Assembly (NCBI GenBank): GCA_903922325.1
Contig: CAIXTG010000046.1
Location: 1-25,355 of the forward strand
Source: an uncultured Actinomycetes bacterium
GTDB taxonomy: Bacteria > Actinomycetota > Actinomycetes > Nanopelagicales > Nanopelagicaceae
Length of the DNA: 25,355 bases
Direction of reading: 5' to 3'
Shown here: piece by piece, positions 7,572-15,355 of the stretch
Position numbering within the stretch: the first letter of the stretch is position 1
Layout: the number at the start of each line of letters is the position of its first letter
Translations under genes and position numbers: made by a program
Notes under the pieces: generated by a model
Database searches by the model: none
Told to the model about the DNA's origin: nothing
The model's input: the letters and a program-made list of their open reading frames with translations, nothing else

Positions 7572-8762
7572 ATGTCAAAGCGCCTATTTACTTCTGAATC
7601 TGTAACCGAAGGTCATCCAGATAAGATCGCAGATCAAATCTCTGATGCCATTCTCGACTCTCTTCTTAGTCAAGATTCGAAATCACGTGTTGCAGTTGAA
7701 ACGCTAATTACAACTGGTCAAGTACATGTTGCCGGTGAAGTAACCACTAATGGTTATGCCGATGTCATGAGTATCGTGCGCGATACTGTTTTGAATATCG
7801 GTTACGACTCATCAGATAAGGGATTTGATGGAAATTCTTGCGGTGTTTCTCTTTCAATAGGTCAACAATCACAAGACATTGCGCAGGGCGTGGATGATGC
7901 TTATGAGAAACGTTTAGATTCTTCGGTCGATCCGCTAGATCTTCAAGGAGCCGGCGATCAAGGCTTGATGTTTGGATATGCCTGCGAAGACACTAAAGAA
8001 TTAATGCCGTTGCCGATTTCATTGGCGCACCGATTGGCGCAACGTTTGTCTGCAGTTCGTAAATCTGGTGAGTTAGCTTATTTGCGTCCAGATGGAAAAA
8101 CTCAAGTAACTATTGAGTATGACGGTGACAAGGCGATCGCGCTAAACACGATTGTTATCTCTTCACAACATAGTGCTGACGTCGATGTAGCTAAGAAATT
8201 AACCCCAGAGATCATTGACCTAGTTATTAATCCAGTTCTTGCTGATGTTGATTTACCAAAGGCAGATCTGCGCACTTTGATTAACCCAACTGGTCGCTTC
8301 GTAATCGGTGGCCCGATGGGAGATGCTGGTCTAACTGGTCGTAAAATCATTGTTGACACTTATGGCGGTATGGCCCGTCATGGCGGCGGAGCGTTTAGCG
8401 GAAAAGATCCCTCAAAAGTTGACCGTTCTGCAGCCTATGCGATGCGCTGGGTAGCGAAAAATATTGTGGCCGCGGGTCTTGCCTCAAGATGTGAAGTCCA
8501 GGTTGCTTATGCCATTGGAAAAGCGCAACCAGTAGGGCTCTTTATTGAAACTTTTGGAACTGAGAAAGTGCCTGTTTCTAGAATTCAAGATGCAGTTCTC
8601 TCAGTTTTTGATCTACGCCCTGCTGCGATCATTCGTGATCTCGATCTGTTGCGTCCAATTTATTCGCTTACCAGCGCCTACGGACACTTTGGTCGCGAGC
8701 TAGCCGAGTTCACTTGGGAAAAGACTGATCGAGCTGCAGCTCTACAAGCCGCAATCAAGTAA
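7572..8762 (+). CDS. metK: S-adenosylmethionine synthetase
   Basis: This 396-residue enzyme condenses methionine and ATP to S-adenosylmethionine, the methyl donor used for example by RsmB in this window. Family motifs are all present: FTSESVTEGHPDKIADQISDAILD at the N-terminus, GAGDQGLMFGYACEDT, NPTGRFVIGGPMGDAGLTGRKIIVDTYGG, GGGAFSGKDPSKVDRSAAYAMRWVAKNIV (the P-loop-like GGGAFSGKD) and the C-terminal SAYGHFGRE. Length is normal for the family. The position after coaBC matches the mycobacterial order. The 38 nt before priA hold only its putative promoter. Confidence 0.98.
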   Translation: MSKRLFTSESVTEGHPDKIADQISDAILDSLLSQDSKSRVAVETLITTGQVHVAGEVTTNGYADVMSIVRDTVLNIGYDSSDKGFDGNSCGVSLSIGQQSQDIAQGVDDAYEKRLDSSVDPLDLQGAGDQGLMFGYACEDTKELMPLPISLAHRLAQRLSAVRKSGELAYLRPDGKTQVTIEYDGDKAIALNTIVISSQHSADVDVAKKLTPEIIDLVINPVLADVDLPKADLRTLINPTGRFVIGGPMGDAGLTGRKIIVDTYGGMARHGGGAFSGKDPSKVDRSAAYAMRWVAKNIVAAGLASRCEVQVAYAIGKAQPVGLFIETFGTEKVPVSRIQDAVLSVFDLRPAAIIRDLDLLRPIYSLTSAYGHFGRELAEFTWEKTDRAAALQAAIK

Positions 8763-8787
8763 AGGCCCCAGTACAACGCTCATCTCA

Positions 8788-8800
8788 TAGACTTAAGTTC
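8788..8800 (+). promoter_or_regulatory. Putative leaderless -10 element of priA
   Basis: TAGACT at 8788–8793 lies 7 nt before the priA ATG in a 38-nt gap with no Shine-Dalgarno sequence. No -35 match is evident. Confidence 0.45.
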
Positions 8801-10672
8801 ATGCTGCGACCGCTAAAACTAAAAATACAACGCGCCCCGCAGCCGGCTGGGCCAACAGCTACCGATTTACCTGTCGCATCAGTCTGGGTAGATACTGCAA
8901 TACCAACTCTAACTGAACCCTTTTCTTATCTAATTCCGGAACAACTTAGTTATAAAGTAAGTATTGGTTCACGCGTGCAAGTTCCTTTTAAAGATAAACA
9001 TCTTGAAGGAATCGTCATCGACCGCACCGCTTTGACCACAGATGCCCGAGGACTGAAATCGATTTATAAATTGCTGGGGGAGTATCCCGTCGCAAGTGCC
9101 GAGACGCTGGAGTTAATTTCGCTGACTGCCAGTTATTGGGGCGGATCGCCGTATGACGTAATTCGAAGCGCGATACCACCTCGTGTAGCAAGTGCTGAGA
9201 AGAGCCTGTCTTTCGCAGCGAAGCCATCGACTGCTAACTCAGAAGGTGTCGCTACGTTTCATTTATTACCACCGAAGTTGGATCCGATCTCTGCGCTGTG
9301 TTCATTGGTTTTATCTCGAAAATCTAGCGGAGTGAAATTGATTATTGTTCCGACTGCTCGTGATCTAATTCGGTTAGGTGCAACTCTGGCTGAGCAGGAG
9401 ATTGATTTCACTTCGCTTGATTCGAATTTACCGCGAGCTGATCGGTATCGCAATTTTCTTTTGGCTTCACTTGGTGCTGCCAACGTAGTAATCGGGATGC
9501 GCGGCGCCATTTTTGCCCCAATTCCGGGGCTCTCCGAAATTTACCTACATCAAGAGAATAGCGAGCATTACTTCGAGCGAAGAGCACCATATTGGAATAC
9601 TCGCGAAGTCGCATGGATACGATCAAAACTTTCCAATTTAGATCTGCACTTCACTGGTTATGTTCCTAGTCTCGATGTAGCGATAGATATAGATAAAAAG
9701 GAAATTTCTTATCAGGCAACCCGGGAGAAAATTTCAGTCGTTGCGCAAGCAAGTAGTAATGGTGAATTAATTCCGAGCAAGATTTATCAACAAGTTCGTA
9801 AAGCCATCATGAACGGCCCAGTTCTATTCTTAGTTCCAGCAAAGGGTTATGCAACTGCCATTAGTTGCGCTAAATGTCGCAATATCGCGATCTGTGAATG
9901 TGGTGGCAAACTAAGCAAAAGTAGCGCCAAGGCCGAACCTATTTGTGTTCTGTGTTGCAAGAGATATCAAAACTGGAAATGCGGTTGGTGTGGTGAGGCA
10001 AGAGTTTTCCTAACCAGTCGTGGCATCGAACGTTTTGCGGAAGAGATTGGTAGATCGTTTCCCAATCAGCTCGTGATTCAATCGACGGCTAGCGATCCGC
10101 GGGATTCTGTTACTAGCGAACCGGCATTAGTAATCTCAACTCCCGGCGTGGAACCTATCGCCGAAAGTGGTTATGCAGCAGTCGTCATCTTGCAAGTGGA
10201 TCGGTTCTTAAATTCGAGTGCTTCAAATGGCGTCGAACGTGCCTACTCGAACTTCTTTGCCGCAGGCGCTTTTATTAGTGATACCGGAGTGATCGCGCTT
10301 GTAAGTGATGATGGATCACCTATTACCAGTGCGCTAACAACCTGGAATCCAGCCACGATTTCCAAACGAGAGATTGAGCAGCGTATTTCACTGCAGCTTC
10401 CACCGATATCTGGTGCCGTTCTAGTTTTGGCAGATTCGGGCGAGCTCGTAAGACTTAAGAGTGCGTTAGAAAGTGCCAGAGCAGAAAACAGAGCTCCCAA
10501 ATCGTTAAGAGTTTACGGACCGACGGCCGGCGAAGGGGCGAAGCTGACACTCTTGGTTGATGCAACCGAGCAAATTGAACTAGTTTCCTTGTTGCGTGAG
10601 ATTAATAAACGTCGAGCTATCTCAAAGAAGCCGCTGCTGGCATATCGGGTAAATCCATACTCACTCGATTGA
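8801..10672 (+). CDS. priA: Primosomal protein N' (PriA-like) with degenerate helicase motifs
   Basis: This 623-residue protein is a PriA homologue, the family that recognises stalled forks and reloads the replicative helicase. The N-terminal 3'-DNA-binding domain is visible (SVWVDTAIPTLTEPFSYLIPEQL…VGSRVQVPF-like, LEGIVID). The zinc-binding region at about 356–397 carries paired cysteines (CAKC, CEC, CVLC, CGWC). The ATPase core is degenerate: SGVKLIIVPTARDL lacks a preceding GxGKT, and the expected DEEH box reads HQEN before SEHYFERRAPYWNTREVA. Degenerate PriA of this sort is known in Actinobacteria, so it probably acts as a fork-binding or scaffold factor rather than a helicase. The frame is intact, so it is not a pseudogene. 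Its position before def and fmt is usual. Confidence 0.9.
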   Translation: MLRPLKLKIQRAPQPAGPTATDLPVASVWVDTAIPTLTEPFSYLIPEQLSYKVSIGSRVQVPFKDKHLEGIVIDRTALTTDARGLKSIYKLLGEYPVASAETLELISLTASYWGGSPYDVIRSAIPPRVASAEKSLSFAAKPSTANSEGVATFHLLPPKLDPISALCSLVLSRKSSGVKLIIVPTARDLIRLGATLAEQEIDFTSLDSNLPRADRYRNFLLASLGAANVVIGMRGAIFAPIPGLSEIYLHQENSEHYFERRAPYWNTREVAWIRSKLSNLDLHFTGYVPSLDVAIDIDKKEISYQATREKISVVAQASSNGELIPSKIYQQVRKAIMNGPVLFLVPAKGYATAISCAKCRNIAICECGGKLSKSSAKAEPICVLCCKRYQNWKCGWCGEARVFLTSRGIERFAEEIGRSFPNQLVIQSTASDPRDSVTSEPALVISTPGVEPIAESGYAAVVILQVDRFLNSSASNGVERAYSNFFAAGAFISDTGVIALVSDDGSPITSALTTWNPATISKREIEQRISLQLPPISGAVLVLADSGELVRLKSALESARAENRAPKSLRVYGPTAGEGAKLTLLVDATEQIELVSLLREINKRRAISKKPLLAYRVNPYSLD

Positions 10673-10684
10673 GGCCGCGCACTT

Positions 10685-10699
10685 GATAGGATTGCGCCC
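10685..10699 (+). promoter_or_regulatory. Putative leaderless promoter of def
   Basis: TAGGAT at 10687–10692 lies 7 nt before the ATG. The block GATAGGATTGCGCCC is nearly identical (14 of 15) to the block before the DUF554 gene at 20316–20330. No Shine-Dalgarno is present in the 27-nt gap. Confidence 0.55.
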
Positions 10700-11260
10700 A
10701 TGTCGATTCAACCAATCCGTCTTTTCGGAGATCCAGTGCTGGTCACGCCAGCGGCTAACGTTGTCGACTTTGATAAAGAACTTCGGAATCTGGTTGCCGA
10801 TTTAACCGAAACCATGCTTGAAGCGCCAGGGGCTGGTTTAGCAGCGCCCCAAATCGGCGTGTCACTACGCGTCTTCGTCTGGGATGTAGATGACGAGCTC
10901 GGGCACTTAATTAATCCGACCCTAGATTTAAGCGATGAACTGCAAGACGGCGAAGAAGGTTGTCTCAGTTTTCCTGATTTACGTTACCCAACACCGCGCG
11001 CGATGCGCGTAGTAGCCAAGGGTTTTAATATGCATGGCGATCCGATCAGAGTCGAAGGTAGCGAACTACTAGCGCGAGCCATTCAGCATGAGACTGATCA
11101 TTTAGATGGCATTGTGTTTATTGACCGATTGTCTACTGCAGATCGAAAGCTGGCCATGAAAGAGATCCGCGAGTCAGAATGGTTCGGGTCTGCGATCACC
11201 AACGGTACTTCACCAGTAATTAAGGTATCTCCACATTTCACTAATGGTTTAGGAAACTAG
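10700..11260 (+). CDS. def: Peptide deformylase
   Basis: This 186-residue metalloenzyme removes the formyl group from the N-terminal methionine of new proteins. All three catalytic motifs are intact: GAGLAAPQIG (44–53), EEGCLS (85–90, Cys88 a metal ligand) and QHETDHLDG (129–137, two His ligands and the catalytic Glu). YPTPRAMRV is also typical. The stop shares a base with the GTG start of fmt (TAGTG), so the formyl-adding and formyl-removing enzymes are translated from one coupled unit. Transcription probably begins at the ATG. Confidence 0.97.
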   Translation: MSIQPIRLFGDPVLVTPAANVVDFDKELRNLVADLTETMLEAPGAGLAAPQIGVSLRVFVWDVDDELGHLINPTLDLSDELQDGEEGCLSFPDLRYPTPRAMRVVAKGFNMHGDPIRVEGSELLARAIQHETDHLDGIVFIDRLSTADRKLAMKEIRESEWFGSAITNGTSPVIKVSPHFTNGLGN

Positions 11261-12165
11261 TGAAGATTGCGGTTGCCGCATCGCCTGAGGTAGCAATTCC
11301 AACGTTGGAATATCTCCGAGCATCCGAACATGAACTTTCACTGATCATTTCGCGCCCCGATAGCCCGGTTGGTAGAGGCCGCGAATTAACACCAACCGCA
11401 GTTTCACAATGGGCTACTGCCAACGGAATTGAACTCTATCGACCTAATAAGGCCGCGGATTTTGATGAGCGTCTTAAGGATTATGACTTGGTAATCACCA
11501 TTGGGTACGGCGTTTTGCTACCTGAGTACATTCTTGAACAACCAAAGCATGGGTTCATTAATCTTCATTTCTCACTATTGCCGCTGTTACGTGGCGCAGC
11601 ACCTGCACAACGCGCAATCATTGATGGACTTACCAAAACAGGTATCACGGTTTTCCAACTAGATGCCGGAATGGATACTGGCCCCATCTATGTACAAACT
11701 GAACATTTCATAAAACCAAGTATCACCTCGGGTGAATTGCTCGCAGAGTTAGCACTACTAGGTCCGAAGGCGATTAGTCAGACCCTAACGGCAATTGAAG
11801 CTGGTGTTATTCCGGTAGCGCAAGATCATTCACTTGCTACCAGCGCTGCCAAATTAGGAAAAGCCGAGGCACAAATTAGCTGGTCTGATCCGGGGCAAAA
11901 GATTGTTAATAAGATTTTGGGTTTCGCACCTAACCCAGGCGCAACCGCTAAATTTCGAGGCGAAGTTTTGCGAATAACGAAAGCCCAAGTTACTGAAGTA
12001 ACGCTACCGGTTGGTGAGATTTCGTTAGTAGCGGGGTCTGTACATGTAGGTACTGCAACAAATGCAGTTGAACTACTTGAAGTAACTCCTGCCGGTAAGA
12101 AACCAATGTCCGCTGCAGCGTGGGCTAATGGTGCTCGTTTTACAGCCGGGGAAACCATTGAATAA
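11260..12165 (+). CDS. fmt: Methionyl-tRNA formyltransferase
   Basis: This 301-residue enzyme transfers a formyl group from 10-formyl-tetrahydrofolate to the initiator methionyl-tRNA. The catalytic core is visible: FINLHFSLLPLLRGAAPAQRAI (99–120, catalytic Asn101 and His103, SLLP folate loop) and ITVFQLDAGMDTGPIY (Asp139). The C-terminal tRNA-binding OB-like domain begins around residue 200 (AKLGKAEAQISWSDPGQKIVNKILGFAPNPGA). The start is GTG overlapping the def stop, with AGGAAAC just upstream as ribosome-binding site. Partner genes def upstream and rsmB downstream form a translation-related cluster. Confidence 0.97.
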   Translation: MKIAVAASPEVAIPTLEYLRASEHELSLIISRPDSPVGRGRELTPTAVSQWATANGIELYRPNKAADFDERLKDYDLVITIGYGVLLPEYILEQPKHGFINLHFSLLPLLRGAAPAQRAIIDGLTKTGITVFQLDAGMDTGPIYVQTEHFIKPSITSGELLAELALLGPKAISQTLTAIEAGVIPVAQDHSLATSAAKLGKAEAQISWSDPGQKIVNKILGFAPNPGATAKFRGEVLRITKAQVTEVTLPVGEISLVAGSVHVGTATNAVELLEVTPAGKKPMSAAAWANGARFTAGETIE

Positions 12166-13513
12166 GCCGGTTCCGCGCACCTATAAGCGCGCTAATCCTG
12201 ATGCTGTGCGGCTTCTAGTTTTTGATTTACTAACTGAAGTTAATCGCAGCGACGGTTATTCGAATTTACTTTTGCCGCAAGCGCTAACAGCGAGCAAGTT
12301 CGACGATCGTGATAAAGCTTTTGCCACTGAACTGCTTTACGGAACTCTTCGAATGCAAGGTCGTCATGATTGGATATTGGCGCAAGTTTCTAATCGGCCC
12401 TGGGATCAGGTAGACCCAGGTGTCATAGATGTCGGGCGTATGGCGCTTCAACAGATTCACGAGATGCGCGTGCCTGATCACGCTGCAGTTTCAGCTTCAG
12501 TAGATATTGCGCGTAAACGATTAGGCGAGGCCCAAGGTTCCTTCTTAAATGCTTTACTTCGCGCTGTTTTGAAGAAATCACTTGAAGAATGGTTGGCTCC
12601 GCTGGCTGAAATCAAAGACCCAATCGAACGACTTTCGATTCAATATTCACATCCACAATGGATAGTCTCGGCCTATTTCGATTTACTTAAGAGCGAAGCA
12701 GATGTCACCGCAGCTTTAATCGCCAATAATATTCCGGCCCAGCCAACGCTAGTCTCTTGGCCAGGTCGTTCTACTCAGGCGGAATTGATTGAACTCGGGG
12801 GAGTGCCGACGCAATTTTCTCCGTACGGCGTAAGACTCTCTGGTTCTCCTGGCGCTATACCGGCAATTAGAGATCGACGGGCCGGCGTTCAAGATGAAGG
12901 TTCCCAATTAGTTGCTGAAATATTCGCCGCAGTTAGCCAAGGTGCACACAACTGGCTCGATCTTTGCGCGGGACCTGGTGGCAAAGCAGCACTTATCTCC
13001 AGTATCGCAGCACTTGGAGATCACACATTTACTGCCAATGAAATTTCGCAGCCGCGAGCAAACTTAGTTTCCCAAGTTGTTGAGTTCGGTCAAGTAATAG
13101 TTGGTGATGGTCGTGAAATCGCTAAGAGTGGCCGTACCTTTGATGCCATTTTAGCTGACGTGCCTTGTACTGGTTTAGGTGCGCTGCGACGGCGTCCGGA
13201 AGTTCGCTGGCGACGCACGCTAGCGGATTTACGAACACTGACCGATCTGCAAATTGAGTTAAGCGATGCGGCGATTTCAGTGCTTAATCCGAACGGATAC
13301 TTTGCTTACGTTACTTGTTCGCCACACTTGGCTGAAACGAAGTTTCAAGTATCAGCAATTCTCGAGAAACATCCGCAGCTGCAGAAGATTGATCTGCGCC
13401 CATATTTCCCGGTTGGGTTGGTGAGTGCAAATGATGATGGCTCACTGTTGCTTTGGCCGCAAATTCATAACACGGATGCCATGTTCATGACCATCTTTCA
13501 GAAGTCGAGTTAG
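12158..13513 (+). CDS. rsmB: 16S rRNA m5C967 methyltransferase
   Basis: This protein methylates cytosine 967 (E. coli numbering) of 16S rRNA using S-adenosylmethionine. An N-terminal NusB-like RNA-binding domain (about the first 150 residues; RLLVFDLLTEVNR…DKAFATELLYGTLRMQGRHDWIL) precedes the Rossmann methyltransferase domain. The latter shows DLCAGPGGKAALIS (SAM binding), ADVPCTGLGALRRRPEVRWRR and YVTCSPHLAETKFQV, with the two catalytic cysteines in PCTG and TCSP. I prefer the TTG at 12158, which overlaps the fmt stop and has CCGGGGAAA upstream. An in-frame ATG at 12128 would add 10 residues and lengthen the overlap. Either way it is coupled to fmt. Confidence 0.94.
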   Translation: MNKPVPRTYKRANPDAVRLLVFDLLTEVNRSDGYSNLLLPQALTASKFDDRDKAFATELLYGTLRMQGRHDWILAQVSNRPWDQVDPGVIDVGRMALQQIHEMRVPDHAAVSASVDIARKRLGEAQGSFLNALLRAVLKKSLEEWLAPLAEIKDPIERLSIQYSHPQWIVSAYFDLLKSEADVTAALIANNIPAQPTLVSWPGRSTQAELIELGGVPTQFSPYGVRLSGSPGAIPAIRDRRAGVQDEGSQLVAEIFAAVSQGAHNWLDLCAGPGGKAALISSIAALGDHTFTANEISQPRANLVSQVVEFGQVIVGDGREIAKSGRTFDAILADVPCTGLGALRRRPEVRWRRTLADLRTLTDLQIELSDAAISVLNPNGYFAYVTCSPHLAETKFQVSAILEKHPQLQKIDLRPYFPVGLVSANDDGSLLLWPQIHNTDAMFMTIFQKSS

Positions 13514-13522
13514 GCTTTAGTC
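13511..13522 (+). promoter_or_regulatory. Putative leaderless -10 element of rpe
   Basis: TAGGCT at 13511–13516 overlaps the rsmB stop codon and ends 6 nt before the rpe ATG. No Shine-Dalgarno is seen in the 9-nt gap, nor a clear -35. Confidence 0.42.
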
Positions 13523-14188
13523 ATGGCTCATCAGATCCGGATTACCCCAAGTATTTTGAACGCAGATTTTTCTAATTTGGGAGCAGAGATTGAACGAATC
13601 TCGGTTACTTCAGATTTAGTGCATCTTGATGTGATGGACGATATTTTTGTTCCTAATTTCACCTTTGATTTTGAGCAAGCTGCCGAAATAATTTCGGTCA
13701 GTAAATTGCCGGTAGACGCGCATCTGATGGTTGCAAATGTTGATCAAATAGCGCCAAAGTACGCCGAAGTCGGATGCGCAAGTGTGACTATTCATGCTGA
13801 GGCCACCACAGACATTCGAGGCACTTTGAAGGCAATACGTAGCAACGGTGCTCGAGCGGCTCTGGCAATCAAGCCCAAGACTTCGCTAGATCAATACCTC
13901 GAATTTCTGGATGACCTAGATATGTTATTGATCATGACAGTTGAGCCAGGCTTTGGTGGTCAAAAATTTATGGCAGATCAAATTCCTAAGATTGCACAAG
14001 CGCGCAGCGCGATTGGAACCAAGGCTATTTGGCTCCAAGTTGATGGCGGCATTTCACTTGAAACGATCGAGTCAGCAGCTGCTGCCGGTGCCGATACATT
14101 TGTAGCGGGCAGCGCCGTATTTAGTAGCGCAGATCCAGCGAATATGGTGACGATTCTGCGCGAAAAAGCCCAGTCAGTTTCGCTTTAA
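13523..14188 (+). CDS. rpe: Ribulose-phosphate 3-epimerase
   Basis: This 221-residue TIM-barrel enzyme interconverts ribulose 5-phosphate and xylulose 5-phosphate in the pentose phosphate pathway. Motifs are complete: ITPSILNADFSNLGAEIE at the start, VHLDVMDDIFVPNFTF (metal-binding His and catalytic Asp), DAHLMV (metal-binding His), SVTIHAEA, MTVEPGFGGQKFM, and WLQVDGGIS with the second catalytic Asp, followed by GADTFVAGSAVF for phosphate binding. Its position directly after rsmB matches the mycobacterial order. Confidence 0.97.
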   Translation: MAHQIRITPSILNADFSNLGAEIERISVTSDLVHLDVMDDIFVPNFTFDFEQAAEIISVSKLPVDAHLMVANVDQIAPKYAEVGCASVTIHAEATTDIRGTLKAIRSNGARAALAIKPKTSLDQYLEFLDDLDMLLIMTVEPGFGGQKFMADQIPKIAQARSAIGTKAIWLQVDGGISLETIESAAAAGADTFVAGSAVFSSADPANMVTILREKAQSVSL

Positions 14189-14204
14189 AGCTAGAAATTA
14201 ATGG

Positions 14205-14241
14205 TTGCTCCTGGTCTATCAGGTTGAAGTAAACTCTTCCC
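14205..14241 (+). promoter_or_regulatory. Putative leaderless promoter of hisE–hisG
   Basis: TAAACT at 14230–14235 ends 6 nt before the hisE ATG (spacer cttccc). A weak -35, TTGCTC, lies at 14205–14210 with 19-nt spacing. The 53-nt gap after rpe holds no Shine-Dalgarno and no terminator hairpin that I can see. Confidence 0.5.
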
Positions 14242-14505
14242 ATGAAGTCATTTGAATCGCTCTTCACTGAACTAGCTGAAAAAGTAGCAGCTCAAACACC
14301 CGATTCCGCCACTGTAATTGCGGTTAATTCAGGTGTTCATTCAATTGGCAAGAAGATTCTCGAAGAAGCTGGTGAAGTTTGGCTTGCGGCTGAACATGAG
14401 GGAGATGAGGCGCTGGCTGAAGAGATCAGTCAATTGCTTTATCACCTGCAAGTACTGATGCTAGCTCGTAATATTTCACTCGCCGACGTTTATCGATACT
14501 TGTAG
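14242..14505 (+). CDS. hisE: Phosphoribosyl-ATP pyrophosphohydrolase
   Basis: This 87-residue all-helical enzyme hydrolyses phosphoribosyl-ATP to phosphoribosyl-AMP, the second step of histidine synthesis. The MazG-like metal site is visible in KKILEEAGEVWLAAEHEGDEALAEEISQLLYHLQVLML, with the EExxE and ExxD acidic pairs. It is the stand-alone actinobacterial form, not fused to HisI. hisG follows 9 nt downstream, with the hisG ribosome-binding site overlapping the hisE stop. Confidence 0.95.
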   Translation: MKSFESLFTELAEKVAAQTPDSATVIAVNSGVHSIGKKILEEAGEVWLAAEHEGDEALAEEISQLLYHLQVLMLARNISLADVYRYL

Positions 14506-14514
14506 GAGTAACTA

Positions 14515-15354
14515 ATGATTCGTATTGCTGTTCCGAACAAGGGTTCTCTTGCTGATTCATCAATTGCGATATTGAAAGAAGCCGGTTACCGTCAACGCGT
14601 TGATGCTCGCGATTTAGTTTTATTGGATCCGGAAAATGGCGTGGAGTTTTACTATTTACGACCACGCGATATTGCAATTTACGTTGGTTCTGGTGAGTTA
14701 GAAGCTGGTATCACAGGTCGGGATTTGCTGATTGATTCAGGAGCACCAGCTAAGGAGATTCTGAATCTGGGCTTCGGTGGCTCGACCTTTAGATTTGCCG
14801 GCAGCGTCGATCGGGATTGGAAGATTAGCGATCTTGCTGGAAAGCGAATTGCCACTGCTTATCCTGGCTTGGTTGCAAGCCACTTAAAGGAATTGAAAAT
14901 TTCCGCTGATGTTGTTCGTTTGGATGGCGCAGTCGAAAGCAGTGTGCGCCTCGGGGTTGCCGATGTAATTGCTGATGTGGTCAGCACCGGAAACACCTTG
15001 CGGCAAGCAGGACTAAAGATTTTTGGCGAACCGATTCTCAACAGCGAGGCAGTGTTGATTAAAAATGCCAGCCAATCTGATGGACTGGAAATACTTATGC
15101 GACGGCTACAGGGCGTTGTCACTGCGCGACAGTATGTATTACTTGATTACGACATTCCAAAGAGCGCTCTTGATCGTGCGTGCGAAATGACGCCTGGTTT
15201 GGAGTCACCAACAATTTCGCCACTTCAAAAGGCGGATTGGGTTGCGGTGCGTGCCATGGTTCCACGAACTGAAACTAACGCCGTGATGGATGATCTTTGG
15301 ACGATTGGTGCTCGCGGAATCCTGGTAACTGATATTCACGCTTGCCGTTTATAG
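14515..15354 (+). CDS. hisG: ATP phosphoribosyltransferase, long form
   Basis: This 279-residue enzyme joins ATP and PRPP in the first, histidine-inhibited step of histidine synthesis. The length and C-terminal part (from about residue 205, ending TNAVMDDLWTIGARGILVTDIHACRL) show the long form with an ACT-like regulatory domain, so it needs no HisZ partner. The N-terminal IRIAVPNKGSLADSSIAILKEAGY, the central EAGITGRDLL and the PRPP loop VADVIADVVSTGNTLRQ are present. A Shine-Dalgarno AGGAG (14504–14508) lies 6 nt before the ATG. The stop lies 1 nt from the convergent serB stop, leaving no room for a terminator. Confidence 0.97.
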   Translation: MIRIAVPNKGSLADSSIAILKEAGYRQRVDARDLVLLDPENGVEFYYLRPRDIAIYVGSGELEAGITGRDLLIDSGAPAKEILNLGFGGSTFRFAGSVDRDWKISDLAGKRIATAYPGLVASHLKELKISADVVRLDGAVESSVRLGVADVIADVVSTGNTLRQAGLKIFGEPILNSEAVLIKNASQSDGLEILMRRLQGVVTARQYVLLDYDIPKSALDRACEMTPGLESPTISPLQKADWVAVRAMVPRTETNAVMDDLWTIGARGILVTDIHACRL

Positions 15355-15355
15355 C

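Noticed and set aside
8801..10672. priA as a pseudogene because helicase motifs are missing
   Set aside because: The frame is intact and full length, zinc cysteines are kept, and loss of ATPase motifs is known in actinobacterial PriA.
12128..12157. ATG at 12128 as the rsmB start
   Set aside because: It is possible, but it lengthens the fmt overlap and has a weak ribosome-binding site. TTG at 12158 fits the stop-overlapping pattern of neighbouring genes better. The choice is uncertain.
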